A stretch of 64,000 nt of DNA from Liolophura sinensis. Its lineage: Eukaryota > Mollusca > Polyplacophora > Chitonida > Chitonidae. Shown here piece by piece: positions 24,111 to 37,314 of the stretch (positions are counted from its first letter, which is position 1; every line of letters begins with the position of its first letter). The notes beneath the pieces are model-generated. The model searched no databases. It had not been told where the DNA came from and was given only the letters and a program-made list of their open reading frames with translations. A program made the translations under genes and the position numbers. The stretch spans positions 57,484,512 through 57,548,511 of the forward strand of contig NC_088301.1 of the NCBI RefSeq assembly GCF_032854445.1. The letters are read 5' to 3'.

Positions 24111-27100
24111 CCCTTGGTCACACTGGTCGCTTGTAATACGTGAGTACTGCTTCATCTGGTTGTCCCCTCCCCTCCCAATCAAATTGTCTTAGTAAAGGCA
24201 AGCATGAACATTATAGACTACACAGCTTTATCCCGAATTACCCAAGGAGTAAAATGTTTCCCTTAACATAAAATCTGTAAAAAGGTATTTAACTGTTTGA
24301 AGGAGATGTAGTTGAGCTGCATATATGCAAAGACAAGATAATTAAGTCATATCGGAGCGAACACCAACATTTTGGAACCGACCTAGCTATTGTGCATGTG
24401 TTTTGTCCGGCTGCTGGAATGCCGACATGTGCATGTGATTCAGTGATCAGATACATATCGCTGCATCTGCAAAGCCAGTCACCTAAGCTCCCATTAAGTT
24501 GGATCAAAAAAGGAGCGACAATTACTTGCATGTGATTCACTGTGAAGGAATGGACAGATGAGCAGCCGGTGGAGAAATAACTATTGCAGTCAACGAAGTT
24601 GAGAGATTGGTTAAATTCTGAAGTCGCAGTGTTGAGGTCAGGGGCGGTGTGTTCTGGGGGCAGTGATGTATGGTCAGCGATGGGCTTGAGGTGACAAGAG
24701 GACGTCGAAGCGGTCATTGCCTCGGGACCAAAGCTGTCTCAACCCTCATTAATCCATAAAATGACTAAGATAGCCATTGCCCAGCGTGACTAAGCTGTGG
24801 TCATAACGAGAGCTACAGGAATGATCTGTCAGGTCGTCCGGAGCATCGAATTACTATCTATCGCAATAACCCAGGCAATCGTAACCAGGCGGAAGGTCCC
24901 AAAGCTCGGAATCGGTTATCGGTCGGTCGACGACAAATCAATCAAAGCCGACACATCTCGCGTTCAATTCTCTTCCCAATAAAGGAATATTATAGTGGGG
25001 ATCAACCTCTGAGTGATCGGCTTGATGAAAAGTTTTATCCAAGCAACCTTATTTAAGCAGTTTCTGGACACTTGATCAGCTGTTGGTGAGGGCTGCTGAA
25101 ACCAATAGGCTCATCGCGATTCCGAAAGCCACCTGTCCACTAAACAGACCGTGGCGAAATGTACATAACTCGGTTATCTCCCTTCCACCAGTCAAGCAGT
25201 CCAGATCAAACACTTCTAGGCTCATATATCGGCTGCTGTGCACGTTCAGTTAATGAGATAAAATACTTCACCCGTGTAATGGCAGTATAGGTGTTGGTTT
25301 CCGGTAATAGATGTGTGAAGTTTGATTCATTTATCTTTTCGTCCGAGTGCCAAAGTAAACGAACTTTCACGTGCACATTGCCTGTATAGCAGAAGAAAAG
25401 GTGCTCCTGCACAAGTGCTGAATCTCGATGTAGGCGTCATGACCTGCGGTACAGTAAAATGGCTCTTGCAGCTTCACCACAAGAACCACACCTGCATGCC
25501 TAATTGTTACACCTTACGCCAATGTGTACTGGTGTTGAATGGTATACCTCAATGAATACAGCAAAAAGAAAAGGTTGTTTCAAAAAAGGACACATCGAGG
25601 ATAAGGTAAACAATTGCTTAAATTTGGACGTGACTCGTCATGCCTCAGTGGAGTTCCTATTCTCTCTTTTCACGCCTTTTGTGCAAATGTTCAAGCCGGC
25701 CATTGAGCCTCGATGAGAGCTCAGTCATCTCGCTGGACAATTGCTGACCAGTGCAAACAAGCACCTGACGAACGGTCACTGATTAAACACTCATTTGCAT
25801 AGGCACAGAAATGGTATTTGTTTACAACTGAATAGCTAACGTGGGAAGTTCCACTTTAGTTGTTGCACCAGAATTTCAAAGGAGCCATCTATAAAGTGGT
25901 TTATCTAGGGAAAATTGTGGATTTTATGACTTGCTTTTATTCTGTTTACAGAACTGATACGGTGTATAGCCTTGTAAACGACACGATAGGGCCACCCTTT
26001 GCTCAGACCTGTATTTACTCGCAGGTGTCTATCTTACCCCGCGTAACTCTTAGAAAACAATTCAAATATCCAGCGCCAGGGTCTTGCATAATGGTCCATT
26101 TCCTTTTCTAATCACGATCAGTATTCACTTTCTCCGGCAAACAACGCCTAAAATGCAAGCACACGGCTCACCTGAAGACCCTCGCCAGACCAATCTGATC
26201 GTTAAAGCTTAGCTGACGAATTTCAATGAAAACGCTAAAAGACAATCACTGACAAGAAAAAATTTAGACTCATTTTTGAAAAAAATATTTTCTAGGACAG
26301 CGTAAATTAAAAAAAAAGTCTACCATGTAGGTGACGTCGAAGAAGAAACAGTGTAAATTTTAACGACTTCGATTAATACAAGATAAGTTGTTTACGTTAA
26401 AAGCATGGAAAGCAATTTCCTTCTCTCTTTACTTTTCGATCGAGATTGTTTGCTTTCCTGTTTTAGCGGTGCATTGCGAAGCCTTCCATGCCGTCACTTA
26501 GACCGAGGTTCATAACGAAGCCGGCGGATTTGCAAAGGTCAACCGCCTTGCAGACGAATGGGCTATGTGGGCACATACTTTTTCAGACCAAAAGATTCAC
26601 TGAGTTAGAGACAGAGTTTTTCCCCTTTAAAAATGCAATAGCTTTAATTTAATTACTCTGTTAACTGTCATGTATGTCTGTAGAATGACAGTCGAATTTT
26701 ATTTGAATTTGGTGTCCCGAAAAACAGGAATGCCGCAAGAAAATAATGTGTTCGATATCTTAACCACAGTCCGGGTGATAAAAAAGTAGTACATGTATAC
26801 ATCATAGATTTTTGCCACACAACAAAAGTCATAAATAATATCACTCTCCAAGACAAATGAAGATTGCTTTCCCGTGGTTTTTGTCATTCGGAATGAATAA
26901 GAAGTAATAGAAACTGGAAATTTTAACAAGAATGGTGATGAACGTACAGCACTGAAAGTGGAACATCGAGTTAATAATTATCCTACGGCGTCAAACCTTA
27001 AGATGGGCAACAAAAATAACACTACTTCGGTGTTGTGTTCACTTGAATCGTCGAATTCCACATACAATAGTGAGGTAATCCAGCCAGAAAGAAACCTTGT

Positions 27101-28799
27101 ATTCTTTAGGATGTCCCCTTGTTTCACTGCACAAAAGCAAATAATAGAGAAGATGCTTGTTGGGTCTCTGAGAATCGCATGTGATCAAACCATAGAAAGC
27201 TTTTCTTTCAATGAGCATTGGTCCACAGTAGAATTATGTTTCGAAACACAGGGTGTGACAAGCCTTATCAGCTGTACATTATATAATGTCTATGTAATAG
27301 AATAGAACAACAATCTTTGTTATGCACCTTTTGAATATGGTATCGAAACACAAGATTTAACTGTTGGTATCCATGAAAACAACCGTTATTGTCTCCTGTA
27401 TGGTAGGCGTGATATGCTTTTACTTCTGCTTCTTGTACTGCAAGGTTCCTTCCTCCGAGATCAATAACTCGACAATAATTCTTAATATTCATCTCGATAG
27501 GAACTCTACATATGCTGAAATGAAAAAGCATATCTGTTATTCTCATTTTTGTTGTGTCAAATGATATATCTCAAAAAGGATGCTATTCTAAAAAAAAAAA
27601 CAACTAAAAAAAAAAAAACAAAAAAAAAACCTATAACCAGCATAGCCTGGTGAGAAATTTTTCTTGATGCATAGTATTCAGGAATTCCAAATGTTCTTTA
27701 CAGGACACAAAGCAATATGACGCAGTTTGTGGACTGGTCGCGGATTGTTATATGTCATCGTACAGAATTGAACAGGGCAAGTTTTATTGTGTTGGGTATT
27801 TCTCGTCTGGGAGTGATGTCCCGCGGTGATCTGTGCTTTGCCGAAGCTCGAGGAGTGTGTTGGCATCTTTTAAAATCAATTCCAGTTAACGGTTACGGTT
27901 GCGGAGTAAAGCGAATTCCAGCATCTTGCCCATTGCTAGTTCTTCTTCCCGTTCGCCTCTCAAATCGATTTTTTGCACCAGGATAATCTAATGAATCCTA
28001 ATAAGTGGTGTGAGGACACGAACGCCGATCAGCATTTTCGCCTTCCAGAAAACTCAAGGAAAAAACCCGTTGCCATGGTTTTCTGACAGGTTCTCGTAAC
28101 GAAGCGAAAAATTTAAACGAAAACGCGTCTATAAGCCGACCTGAGCAGATAGTGTGAGTAAAGAGAAACTCCGCGAGCAACTGTCCGCGAAACCTACTTT
28201 ACGTAACCGGTGACAAAACGGAAAGTAATAGCACAACGCAATTTATCCTCGGGATGAAATTCCAAACAGCACGGGTCCTTGATGGATCCATAACCTTTTC
28301 TTTCCTCTATTGAATCGGACGGAATGCAGTCACGCTATTAAGACGTGATATGATTCACGGTTAATCAGCCGAGCGTCCGGACAAGCCAAGCTACAGAAAA
28401 CCCATATCAAAAACATATCCATTGCGAAGTTTGGCAAATCTGTGTTGAGAGTGCTCCGCAAGTGGGCATACACGGAGGCGATTACGTCTGGATTACATTC
28501 CTGTTAGTCAACCAGACGGCACTCAGGCAGTACCAGCCATAGGCCCGCAGCTCTCAACATGCAGCTCACCGTGGCCCTATCAGCTCACACTATTGTCAAC
28601 GTGTTGACACTAAGCCCAGTCATTTCTCCTCAATACTGAAAGAATTTCCCTTGGCCATGTTGATTCGGATAGAGTCCATCTGAATCGAGTTCGAAGAAAG
28701 AATAATGAAAAAAAAATTTTCCACACTGAAATTCGAATGAATAGATATTTTTTATCATTATTCAGTACGATGATGGGTCTCATTCTTTGCTATCCTGAC

Positions 28800-28811
28800 C
28801 CCCCCCCCCCA
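28800..28811. repeat. Poly-C tract followed by A/C-rich simple sequence
   Basis: A run of about 12 C is followed to 28880 by AAAACAAAACAACAACAAC-type simple sequence. Confidence 0.9.
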
Positions 28812-28881
28812 CCCAAAGCAAAACAAAAAACAGAACAAAACAACAACAACAACAAAAAACCCCAAAAAAACAAAGCACTAC

Positions 28882-31800
28882 AGATGCAGCTGTTTTGAAA
28901 GTTCTGCACACATCATTTACAGGAATGATGCAGTTAGATGTGGATGTAATCAACCTCTAAAGCAATGATCTCTTCAAATACAATACATTTGGGAGAACCG
29001 TTCAGAATGTATATTTCCTGTCAACTTTGATATCACATTGATACAGATCCTCCCTTTGGTTTACTTTCTCCAGTCCAATGAAGGTTTCAAAAATTCACCA
29101 TATTACTACAGTTTTCATTCATAAAATTGTATTACAAGTGGACTTTAATACACGTTTGAAATGACATATTTATGCATATTTGTAACCGAGGCAGTCTAAT
29201 AGTGACTTATAACAAATTGGTTGGCGTTCGTCAGGTGGAGCTTATCTCTTAGGGAGATAAGCCAGAAGAATAAAACACTACCTAATAATTAGTATTGTTG
29301 GCCGACTATTGGTATTGGTATTATTGGTCTCAGGAGATCTCACATTTTGCTGCTATAGTTAAAGGTGTAAACATATGACTATACTATCAGCACGGAATAC
29401 CCAGCACGGATGAGAACGTTAATTCAAGCCGGAGCAAACACCTTGTAATAACCTTCCCTCCCAAGGAGAATTCATCCCTTTCGCGATTTAAGACCGGGTC
29501 GATCACTTGGCGTTTAGCATGGCATTCTTCAGAATATCCCACGTTCATTCCACGGCAAACTCTTCACACATATATACATACTTATACAAAGTCTCTCTTC
29601 GAGTTTTTATATACCATACGTGTCAGTTTTCTCAGGCGAAAGTCATCAATTCTACGAAACCTGTCGACTTGTAAATGCGAGTTTGTTCGATTTCCCAACT
29701 GGTTGGATGTTTACTTTTTCTCAACCTTGCCGGTTTGAAATGTCTTCCAGGTTTTGGCGTGGACTGCTTCCAGACGAGACATGTGGCAATTTGGGGCTAC
29801 CAGAGGGGGACCGGATTAAAACATTACATTCCACACTAATCCTACCAATATGCAGAGAACTTCGCATTCTTAATTGATCAAGCTAAACATGTGCATTTCT
29901 CTTTGTGAAAACCTTCACAGAAGAAGGAAAAGGTTGTTTTGTCATGTAAATGTTACACATCTTTTTCGTTACTATTGATATGTCTGTGTAGTACATCGAC
30001 GAGATCGATTGAAGAAGAATAGAGAGTGACACCAAAGGACCCGAGGTTTCTAAATGTCACAAACCAGTTTCTAACTACGATCTCATATCGAAGTCGGGTT
30101 AAGTGGGCGATGGATATTCGAGAGAGCACTGAGGCTTTGTCCTGTGAGGATGGAGTGCTAAGTGTCACCGAGGCGTATATTGGCGAGGTTCGCTCGGTAT
30201 GTATGCTGACAATAATTGCCAGGAAGCGATCTTCAGACTTTTTAACGGCTTACTAATCCCATGAGATTTAAAGCCTCCAAGACACTCAATAACTCTCCAT
30301 GGCTTTAGAACATACACCACTGAAAAATAACCCTAGTTCGAGAGAAGTTCATGGAGTCTAAGAGCTTGCGTTTGGTTGGCCCTACAGTGGCATCATTCAA
30401 TGGGGCCTATGTATAGCGACAGGGCTGATTCGCCGGCCCCATGCAGCTGTCGGCTTCTGGGAGGAAATCTTCCGGCTCTAGAAGCCGCTGTTAGAATCCC
30501 CCACCTCATCCTCCTGCATGGAAAGGCGTACAAAAAATATAAACACCTTCTTCTACTCGGTACATATGGCTACCGACTGGGGAAAGACATTCTATGTTGT
30601 TTCACCATTCTGACATTGAAAATGTGGCAAGGAAGGCTGAAGCAACAGGAATCAAGCCTCTGTCGGCATATACACGCATATCTACAAGCATATCTCCCTG
30701 TTTATCCGACACAAAGGCCAATACTAATAACGTATATAGCGGGCAATATACATCATACCTTTGCCCTCAGACTATTGATACAGCGTCATTTTTAATGGAG
30801 GCTTATTTCTCAGTTTTTATGAGACCTTGATTACCACTCAGTTGTGCGGTTAGAAATGTAATGTAAATATATATAATAAATTTACATTACATTTCTATAT
30901 ATATGGCTGGGTGGGTCAAAGCAATTATCCAACACTATCCAATGATGATAATACATTTCTGATTTATGCCCATCGATTATACAAGACCAGTGCTGACATA
31001 AACTGTAACTGATTAGACATTTATTACTTATGCAAATGTCCAAAGCTTATGTAATACAGTGTTAACAAAAATTTAGGCCTAATAACAATTCTTATACTCA
31101 CTGAACAGTCATACATTCTTACCAGCCCATTGGCGGAGAAACAGGAAATCTGTGCATGTGGACTCACCTTATCATAAGGTGAAATTAAGTAATTTCCGAA
31201 AAAATCTAAGTGCATATGTACTCTCCCAAGAAGGAATTACGTAGTTAGAACATGGTGATTTCAACGGATGATGAGATGACTGTCCAACTGTGACGTAGTG
31301 CCATCGTTGAATGAACCTGTATTGCTTTTTCATGATTACTGACCTTCTGATTTTCCCATTGTGGAACTTGAGAAAATAACTGCGTGATAAAATAACTATT
31401 CTACTTTAAATCAAAGGAGATTAATTATGTGAATTAATTATATTTCTTTTTTCGCACCTTGTATATATATGCTAGTTACAGTGCTCTAATCGTGTATCAC
31501 TTTTTGTATTTTTTTTGTATGACATACATCATGAATATAGTTTTGATGTAGCAATAGCAAGTGTTCAAATGTTGGGTTTGAGTCTATATACATAGAAATT
31601 GTACACATACAATTAAAATATGTAAAATTAAACAATTTCAGACTCTCGCAAAAATATTCTTTCTTTACTGTGCATATTTTCTGATGAGGTTTTTAGTTGT
31701 TTTCCTACAGAACCAATTTTGCGTCCAACTGTACGAGGGACAATCGTTTGTTAGCTTTCTGTTTAATCCTGACCAATCCTTTTTAATTGTAATGCACAAC

Positions 31801-31995
31801 TTTATTCGAACTCTAAATCAGTATCTGGACACATTTTTACATTGTATAAATTTGAATTAGAGTGGCAGACTGGGATAGAGTGTCGAAATTAATCCCTTAA
31901 TTTTAAAACCAGAAATAAATATATATTTGCGATGTGGTGAAACGCCTGTGTGAACTGGCGCCGAGAAAAAATTTCAGGTAAGGAGAATAGATGTC
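28882..31995. other. Gene-free stretch
   Basis: AT-rich unique sequence with one perfect hairpin at 30851-30897. ORFs of up to 139 codons (30376-30795) have no family resemblance. Confidence 0.5.
30851..30897. repeat. Perfect 18-bp inverted repeat (hairpin)
   Basis: TAGAAATGTAATGTAAAT at 30851-30868 is exactly complementary in reverse to 30880-30897, with an 11-nt A/T loop between. It could be the core of a small palindromic element. Confidence 0.85.
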
Positions 31996-32520
31996 CAGAG
32001 TTGTGTGTTTAGCTACACTTTGCAAAGTAGAGGCAGACTGGGATTGTATGTTTAGCTACACTTCGTAAAGCAGAGACAGGCTGTAGTTGTGTGTTTAACT
32101 ACACTTCGTAAAGTAGAAGCAGATTGGGGTTGTGTGTTTAACTACACTTCGCAAAGTAGAGGCAGACTGGGATTGTATGTTTAGCTACACTTCGTAAAGT
32201 AGAGGCAGGCTGTAGTTGTGTGTTTAGCTACACTTCGTAAAGTAGATGCAAACTGGGGTTGTGTGTTTAGCTACAATTCGTAAAGTAGAGACAGGCTGTA
32301 GTTGTGTGTATAGCTACACTTCGTAAAGTAGATGCAAAATGGGGTTGTGTGTTTAGCTACACTTCGTAAAGTAGAAGGAAACTGGGATTGTGTGTTTAGC
32401 TACACTTCGCAAAGTAGAGGCAGGCTAGGATTGTGTGTTTAGCTACACTTCGTAAAGTATAGGCAAACTGTAGTTGTGTGTTTAGCTACACTTCGTAAAG
32501 TAGAGACAGACTGGGGTTAA
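31996..32520. repeat. Minisatellite, 43-bp unit
   Basis: About 12 copies of a 43-bp unit that starts TGTGTTTAGCTACACTTCGT and continues AAAGTAGAGGCAGACTGGGATTG. Variation alternates between GACTGGGATTG and GGCTGTAGTTG endings, suggesting a higher-order two-unit structure. Confidence 0.92.
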
Positions 32521-33725
32521 TTACAGGAATTAACAGCTAAAATGTCTCACCGTGTTCTATTTCCATTGAAATTAAAGGAAGGCGGCTGGATAATTGGCAT
32601 TTTTCTACTCGCTCTGTTTTCTAGACATGGGAAATCAAGGCGGCTGTTTCGAGAGACCTTTTTGCGCTCAAACCATTCTTTGTGTCTGTTTTACTTTGAA
32701 TCCAGCCAGTCTCCAGATCCCTCTAAACCATTCCAAGGGATCCCCGAGGATGATCTTCAACAAAAGAGGCAAGGCACTAGAAAAGAAAATCTCAGATGTT
32801 ATTCGAACATCTTTTCTCTGAAATTGCTCCATTTCCGACCTAAGGGACATGGCACCCAGCTCCCACTATTTCCACCAATGGCGTCACACTACTGGCTTAA
32901 TTTAGCTCAATGAGCGCAGACCCAAAATGCAATTTACCACTGTTTTTTCTTAGTTCTTCAAAGTGAGGTTTATCCGAGAGCGGAGGAGTTTGCCTAAAGG
33001 ATAACGACGCCAAGGGATGGTGACCCGGCTTTCAACTCCAAAGACTTTTATCTGGACTCATTCAATAAAACAGGGGATTAAGCAACACTCTCAGCGAGGG
33101 AAAATAGATGAGATGGTCAGACGAGTCAATGCTTTGACGGCCAGAAATGAATCCAATTTTCGGATAAGAGTCTATCATTACTTATATAAATAATAAGTGA
33201 TAGTTTTCATCCAGGCGGTCTCAGGGAGCGATGGGCAACCATTGTGAATGTGATAAGTGGATTATAGATAATCAGATGGGCCTTCTCGCCGAACCAAACT
33301 CCCATTGAGCACATAATAGATAAAATGGATACATTTCGGCCATGGCGTCCACAACAAACGAAAACACCCAGTTATAAGTATTGACAGAAATATCGTCAAG
33401 ACGTATGATGTGGATTGGTCTGAAGATCAAGAAACTGCATATAACGTCTGAAAAGTTCCATACATTGAACTTCTCTGAAAGACGTATACATGCAGAATTT
33501 CGCGATGATCTTGTTTGCTTGTGAACTATCAGAAAGTGCAATGTACTCCATTGTATGAGCGTCATTGTATATATTTAAGGGATGCATATTCCTGACATAC
33601 ACGCACTTTTTGGTAGCAAATTGAACGAGTCTAAAATTATGTTTGACTCATCAGGACGTACTATATTCCTGACATATTTGCTTCCATAAACCTGCGTTGG
33701 CCGATGTTTCAGGTAATAATCATGG

Positions 33726-33991
33726 AGGGGCCTCCGTGGCTCAGTCGGTTAGCGCGCTAACGCAGCGTAATGACCCAGGAGCCTCTCACCAATGCAGTCG
33801 CTGTGAGTTCAAGTCCAGCTCATGCTGGCTTCCTCTCCAACCGTAAGTGGGAAGGTCTGCCAGCAACCTGCGGATGGTCGTGGGTTTCCCCCGGGCTGTG
33901 CCCGGTTTCCACCCACCATAATGCTGGCCGCCGTCGTATAAATGAAATATTCTTGAGTACGGTGTAAAACAGCAATCAAATAAATAAATAT
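33726..33991 (+). mobile_element. Full-length tRNA-derived SINE with target-site duplication
   Basis: The tRNA-like head carries box A TGGCTCAGTCGG (33737-33748) and box B GAGTTCAAGTCC (33805-33816), the internal RNA polymerase III promoter. A conserved body follows (CTCATGCTGGCTTCCTCTCC, GGAAGGTCTGCCAGCAACCT, CCATAATGCTGGCCGCCG, GAAATATTCTTGAGTA), ending AATCAAATAAATAAATA. The perfect 10-bp duplication ATAATCATGG flanks it at 33716-33725 and 33992-34001. It is the best reference copy for the family in this window. Confidence 0.95.
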
Positions 33992-35140
33992 ATAATCATG
34001 GTAACGAACTGACATTTCCACAATTATGAAAACTGTTTCATCTTTGTTTACATGAGTTCTTTGAGGCCTTAGCTATTACAAACACCCTAAATTCACGGGT
34101 ATCAAACTCATGTAGCAGATGGAAGGGACGCTGAGAGCGACCAGAGGCTCTTACAATAACGATCTGAAATCAGCTTTTTAACAACACTGTTTTACTTCCG
34201 GTTGAAGCAGACTCAAGGACAAGACTTTATTAAAGACTCGACGCCACGGTAAGATCATGCAAAAACTGTATTTGAGCGCATCACTGTTTTCCAGCCTCCA
34301 GGTACCTTAACTAGACCTGTAATTTACGCCCATATCTCACTTCATGCAGCTGAAATGTTGAAACGTTTGCTCGAAACCAACCATATTTAGATTTGGTGAT
34401 TAAGTAAAAGTTAATGAGCCAATATACCCAGCGTATATGATTAAAGCTACTTAGTGGTAAATTATAATTTTCTTTTTGACCCAACTTCATAAGAATTTCA
34501 GTTTCACTTTTTCTGTGAGTACTGTGGGCTGCACAGTTGTTTCAGCCGTTTTGTGGCCAACCAGAGTTCTTGTCGGCATCGGCAGGCAAAAGTCTACAAG
34601 GAGCCGCAAGCGTTGTGGATAAATAAACAGGCTGTTTAACAATTTCCAGACTTACACGCACCTGCAGGAGAGGCTTAGTTACAGATCACAGAACAAACAG
34701 CGACTAACATGGGAAGATGCGGACGTATTCTCCACTCTCCCAGGTGTGTAACATGAGTGTGAGATCGCTTCACTCAAATGTAGACCTAAGTAAGGTTGAA
34801 TCCATCACCTCACCTCATTCATGTGCACAACGCAACAGACCATATAATCTCAAAGAGCTATCTCCGATCTTAATCGTTGGGTATTTCCTCACGTAGATGT
34901 ACATGCCATATTCTGTTAAACTGGGTGTTTAATGACCGCATGGTATACTGCATGGTGTTATGTAAACCAATGCATTTCAATGGCGTTAAATTGTATACAT
35001 GTGCAGGAATCATCGGTCACCGATGTAAAGATGCTGTAGAGAAAGGTCCAAAAACAGGGCACTGCCATACGACAGCAGCATGTTCAGTACTGTGCAACAA
35101 TTTCATGCCAGTTGTATCGACACACCGTACATTTTCGGGG
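33992..35140. other. Gene-free stretch
   Basis: Unique AT-rich sequence with no recognised feature. Confidence 0.5.
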
Positions 35141-35310
35141 TAGCATTTTTGTCAATGGCCACACAATATTTTGTCGTGCGTCATTTTGGTGACATACCAA
35201 TGACAGTACAGAGTAGCATTTTCATGACAGTTCAATGACCGTAGTATACTGTGTAGCATCTGCGTGACAGTGCAGTGATCGTACTGTACGGAGTAGCATT
35301 TCCACAGTGC
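35141..35310. repeat. Degenerate tandem repeat, about 42-bp unit
   Basis: Three to four decayed copies containing GAGTAGCATTTTCATGACAG and CAATGACCGTAGTATACTG. Confidence 0.6.
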
Positions 35311-35379
35311 AGTGTGTTCGTATTGGCCGCACGATACAGAATGTCTCTCGGTCAGGCACACGAAATACAGTCATTTTTA

Positions 35380-35950
35380 CACCAGTGACATCAATGGTTT
35401 TAAACCATCACCCTGTCACACTACCGACAGATGTGCCACTTACATCTGAGAGACACCAAAGGTATTCAGCCCGCACTCAGGGACACTAAAGACAGACGCG
35501 TTCACTTACCTGAGAGACACCAGTGATACCGAACACTCACCCAGTCACACTAAAGACAGAGGTGTTCACGTACCTGAGACACATCAGTGGTACTGAACAC
35601 TCACCCAACCATACTAGAGACAGACGTGTTCACTTACCTGAGAGACACTTGTGGTAATGAACAATCACCCAGCCACGCTAATGGCAGACGTGTTCACTTA
35701 TCTATGAGACACCACTGATACTGACCACTCACCCAGTCACACTAAAGACAGTCGTGTTACCTACCTGATAGACACCAATTGTACTGAACCTTCACCCAGC
35801 CACACGAAATACAGACGTGTTCACTTACCTGAGATACATCAATAGCATTCAACCCTCACTCTTCCACACGAAATACAGACGTGTTCACTTATCTGAGAGA
35901 CACCAAAGGTATTCACCCGTCACCCAGGTAAAACGAAATACTGAGGTTTT
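35380..35950. repeat. Minisatellite, about 62-bp unit
   Basis: Eight to nine diverged copies built on ACAGACGTGTTCACTTACCT, GAGAGACACCAGTGGTACTG and AACACTCACCCAGTCACAC. Copies differ by small indels, so no long ORF results. Confidence 0.85.
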
Positions 35951-37283
35951 CAATTGCTTGAGAGCCAGTTCGTTCATAAGTAAGGAATCACTGTCGTTGC
36001 TGCTTCGGTTTTACTCTCTTGTATATTAAACCTTCACACGCAATACAGTGATGCTAAGAATCTACTGAATGGATGTTGGTTCTTTTTGATGTAATGTTAA
36101 GCTTTTATTCTTTCGAGAAGGTTTTTGGTGAAAATTCTTTCTCTCTGAAAGCAGATAATAGGCCATTTCTACTAAGCCCATAAATCAACTTAGACACAAA
36201 AACGCCCATGCGAGCACAGCGTGTAAAGTATAGATATGTATTAATTGTCTTTGAAATTAAAAGAAATTTATTATGACATTGGCTTCAACGAGAGCTTGCT
36301 AGAAGGTACTCATTTCAGTGTTGACAGATATCTATTATTCTAAAGTTCGATCAGTTAGTGCATGATTTTAACCGTCATTGAAAGCTAGGCGGCGATGTGC
36401 TTGTTGTGGTAGAATGGTATATTACTTGTAATGTTGGGACATCCTGGATGGTCAGGAATTGACTCAGATCTTGTGGGGATGCTTTTCAGGAGTGGAGAGC
36501 TAACTGGGGGATGTCTGCAGGGCTTGTGGTGATGATCGCTTCACCAGACTCCAGCCAGTCGTTTGAGGTAGACGCTTGATGATGTTACCGTCTGCCGACA
36601 GAGGGAGCTGCCACATCCGTCATACTCTGACATCTCTGATATTAACGCGTTACCATTGGCCCCTCACACAAGGTCTAGATTTTTATTTAGCGTTTTCGCT
36701 TTGAGAAGTTAAGAAGAAAGCTGCACGACTGCAGTACGTTGGCAAAGGACTATATCAATTAGTATGTCGTTAGTCGTTCACCACCCTTGCTGTGGGTGAT
36801 TTCAGTTCAAGAATGTCTCTTGGGGTTACCTAAGTGCGAGCTCATCATAGCCCCTTCTGCCCCTTCTACTTCGGGTAACCATGCAAATTGGTTATTATCT
36901 TTATGTACTTGAAATTTGATTCGTTACCAATAAATTATATGTCAGAAACTGCTTCATTGTCACTAAGCCTTTTTGAAGATCTGGTGAGTGTAGGTTTTCT
37001 GTACTGACAAAAATCCCTTTTAGGGATCTCAGTAATGTAGGATTTGTGTGCAAAGCAGTTAAAAGATTTGTGACGTCATCATTATCTAATTTGCATGCGC
37101 AATTTTTGGATAGTCAACACAGCAGATCTTTGGGTTCATTCGACCAATATGACGTCAATCGAAGGAACGACTGTCGAAAAAATCGAGCTGACATACATAC
37201 ATACGTATATGCAGACATACAGGCAGATTAACAGACAGATGAATTCCTTTATAGTCAGATGATGTAGCTTTTTAACTACATGC

Positions 37284-37314
<31 letters not shown>

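Larger units (their letters stand above)
19807..28799. other. Long stretch without recognised genes
   Basis: Apart from the SINE and MITE listed separately, this holds AT-rich DNA with A-runs near 23757 and 27590-27625. ORFs here reach at most 142 codons and show no known domain or codon structure. Less AT-rich blocks near 24.7-25.0, 25.7-26.2, 26.4-26.6 and 28.3-28.6 kb are non-repetitive and could be regulatory. Confidence 0.5.

Noticed and set aside
24289-24717. 142-codon - strand ORF
   Set aside because: It has no recognisable domain and no splice or start support, and its length is unremarkable among the many random ORFs here.
33726-33800. Functional tRNA gene
   Set aside because: The A and B boxes belong to a SINE head. 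The acceptor stem and cloverleaf are not preserved, and the copy continues into a SINE body with an AAAT tail and target-site duplication.
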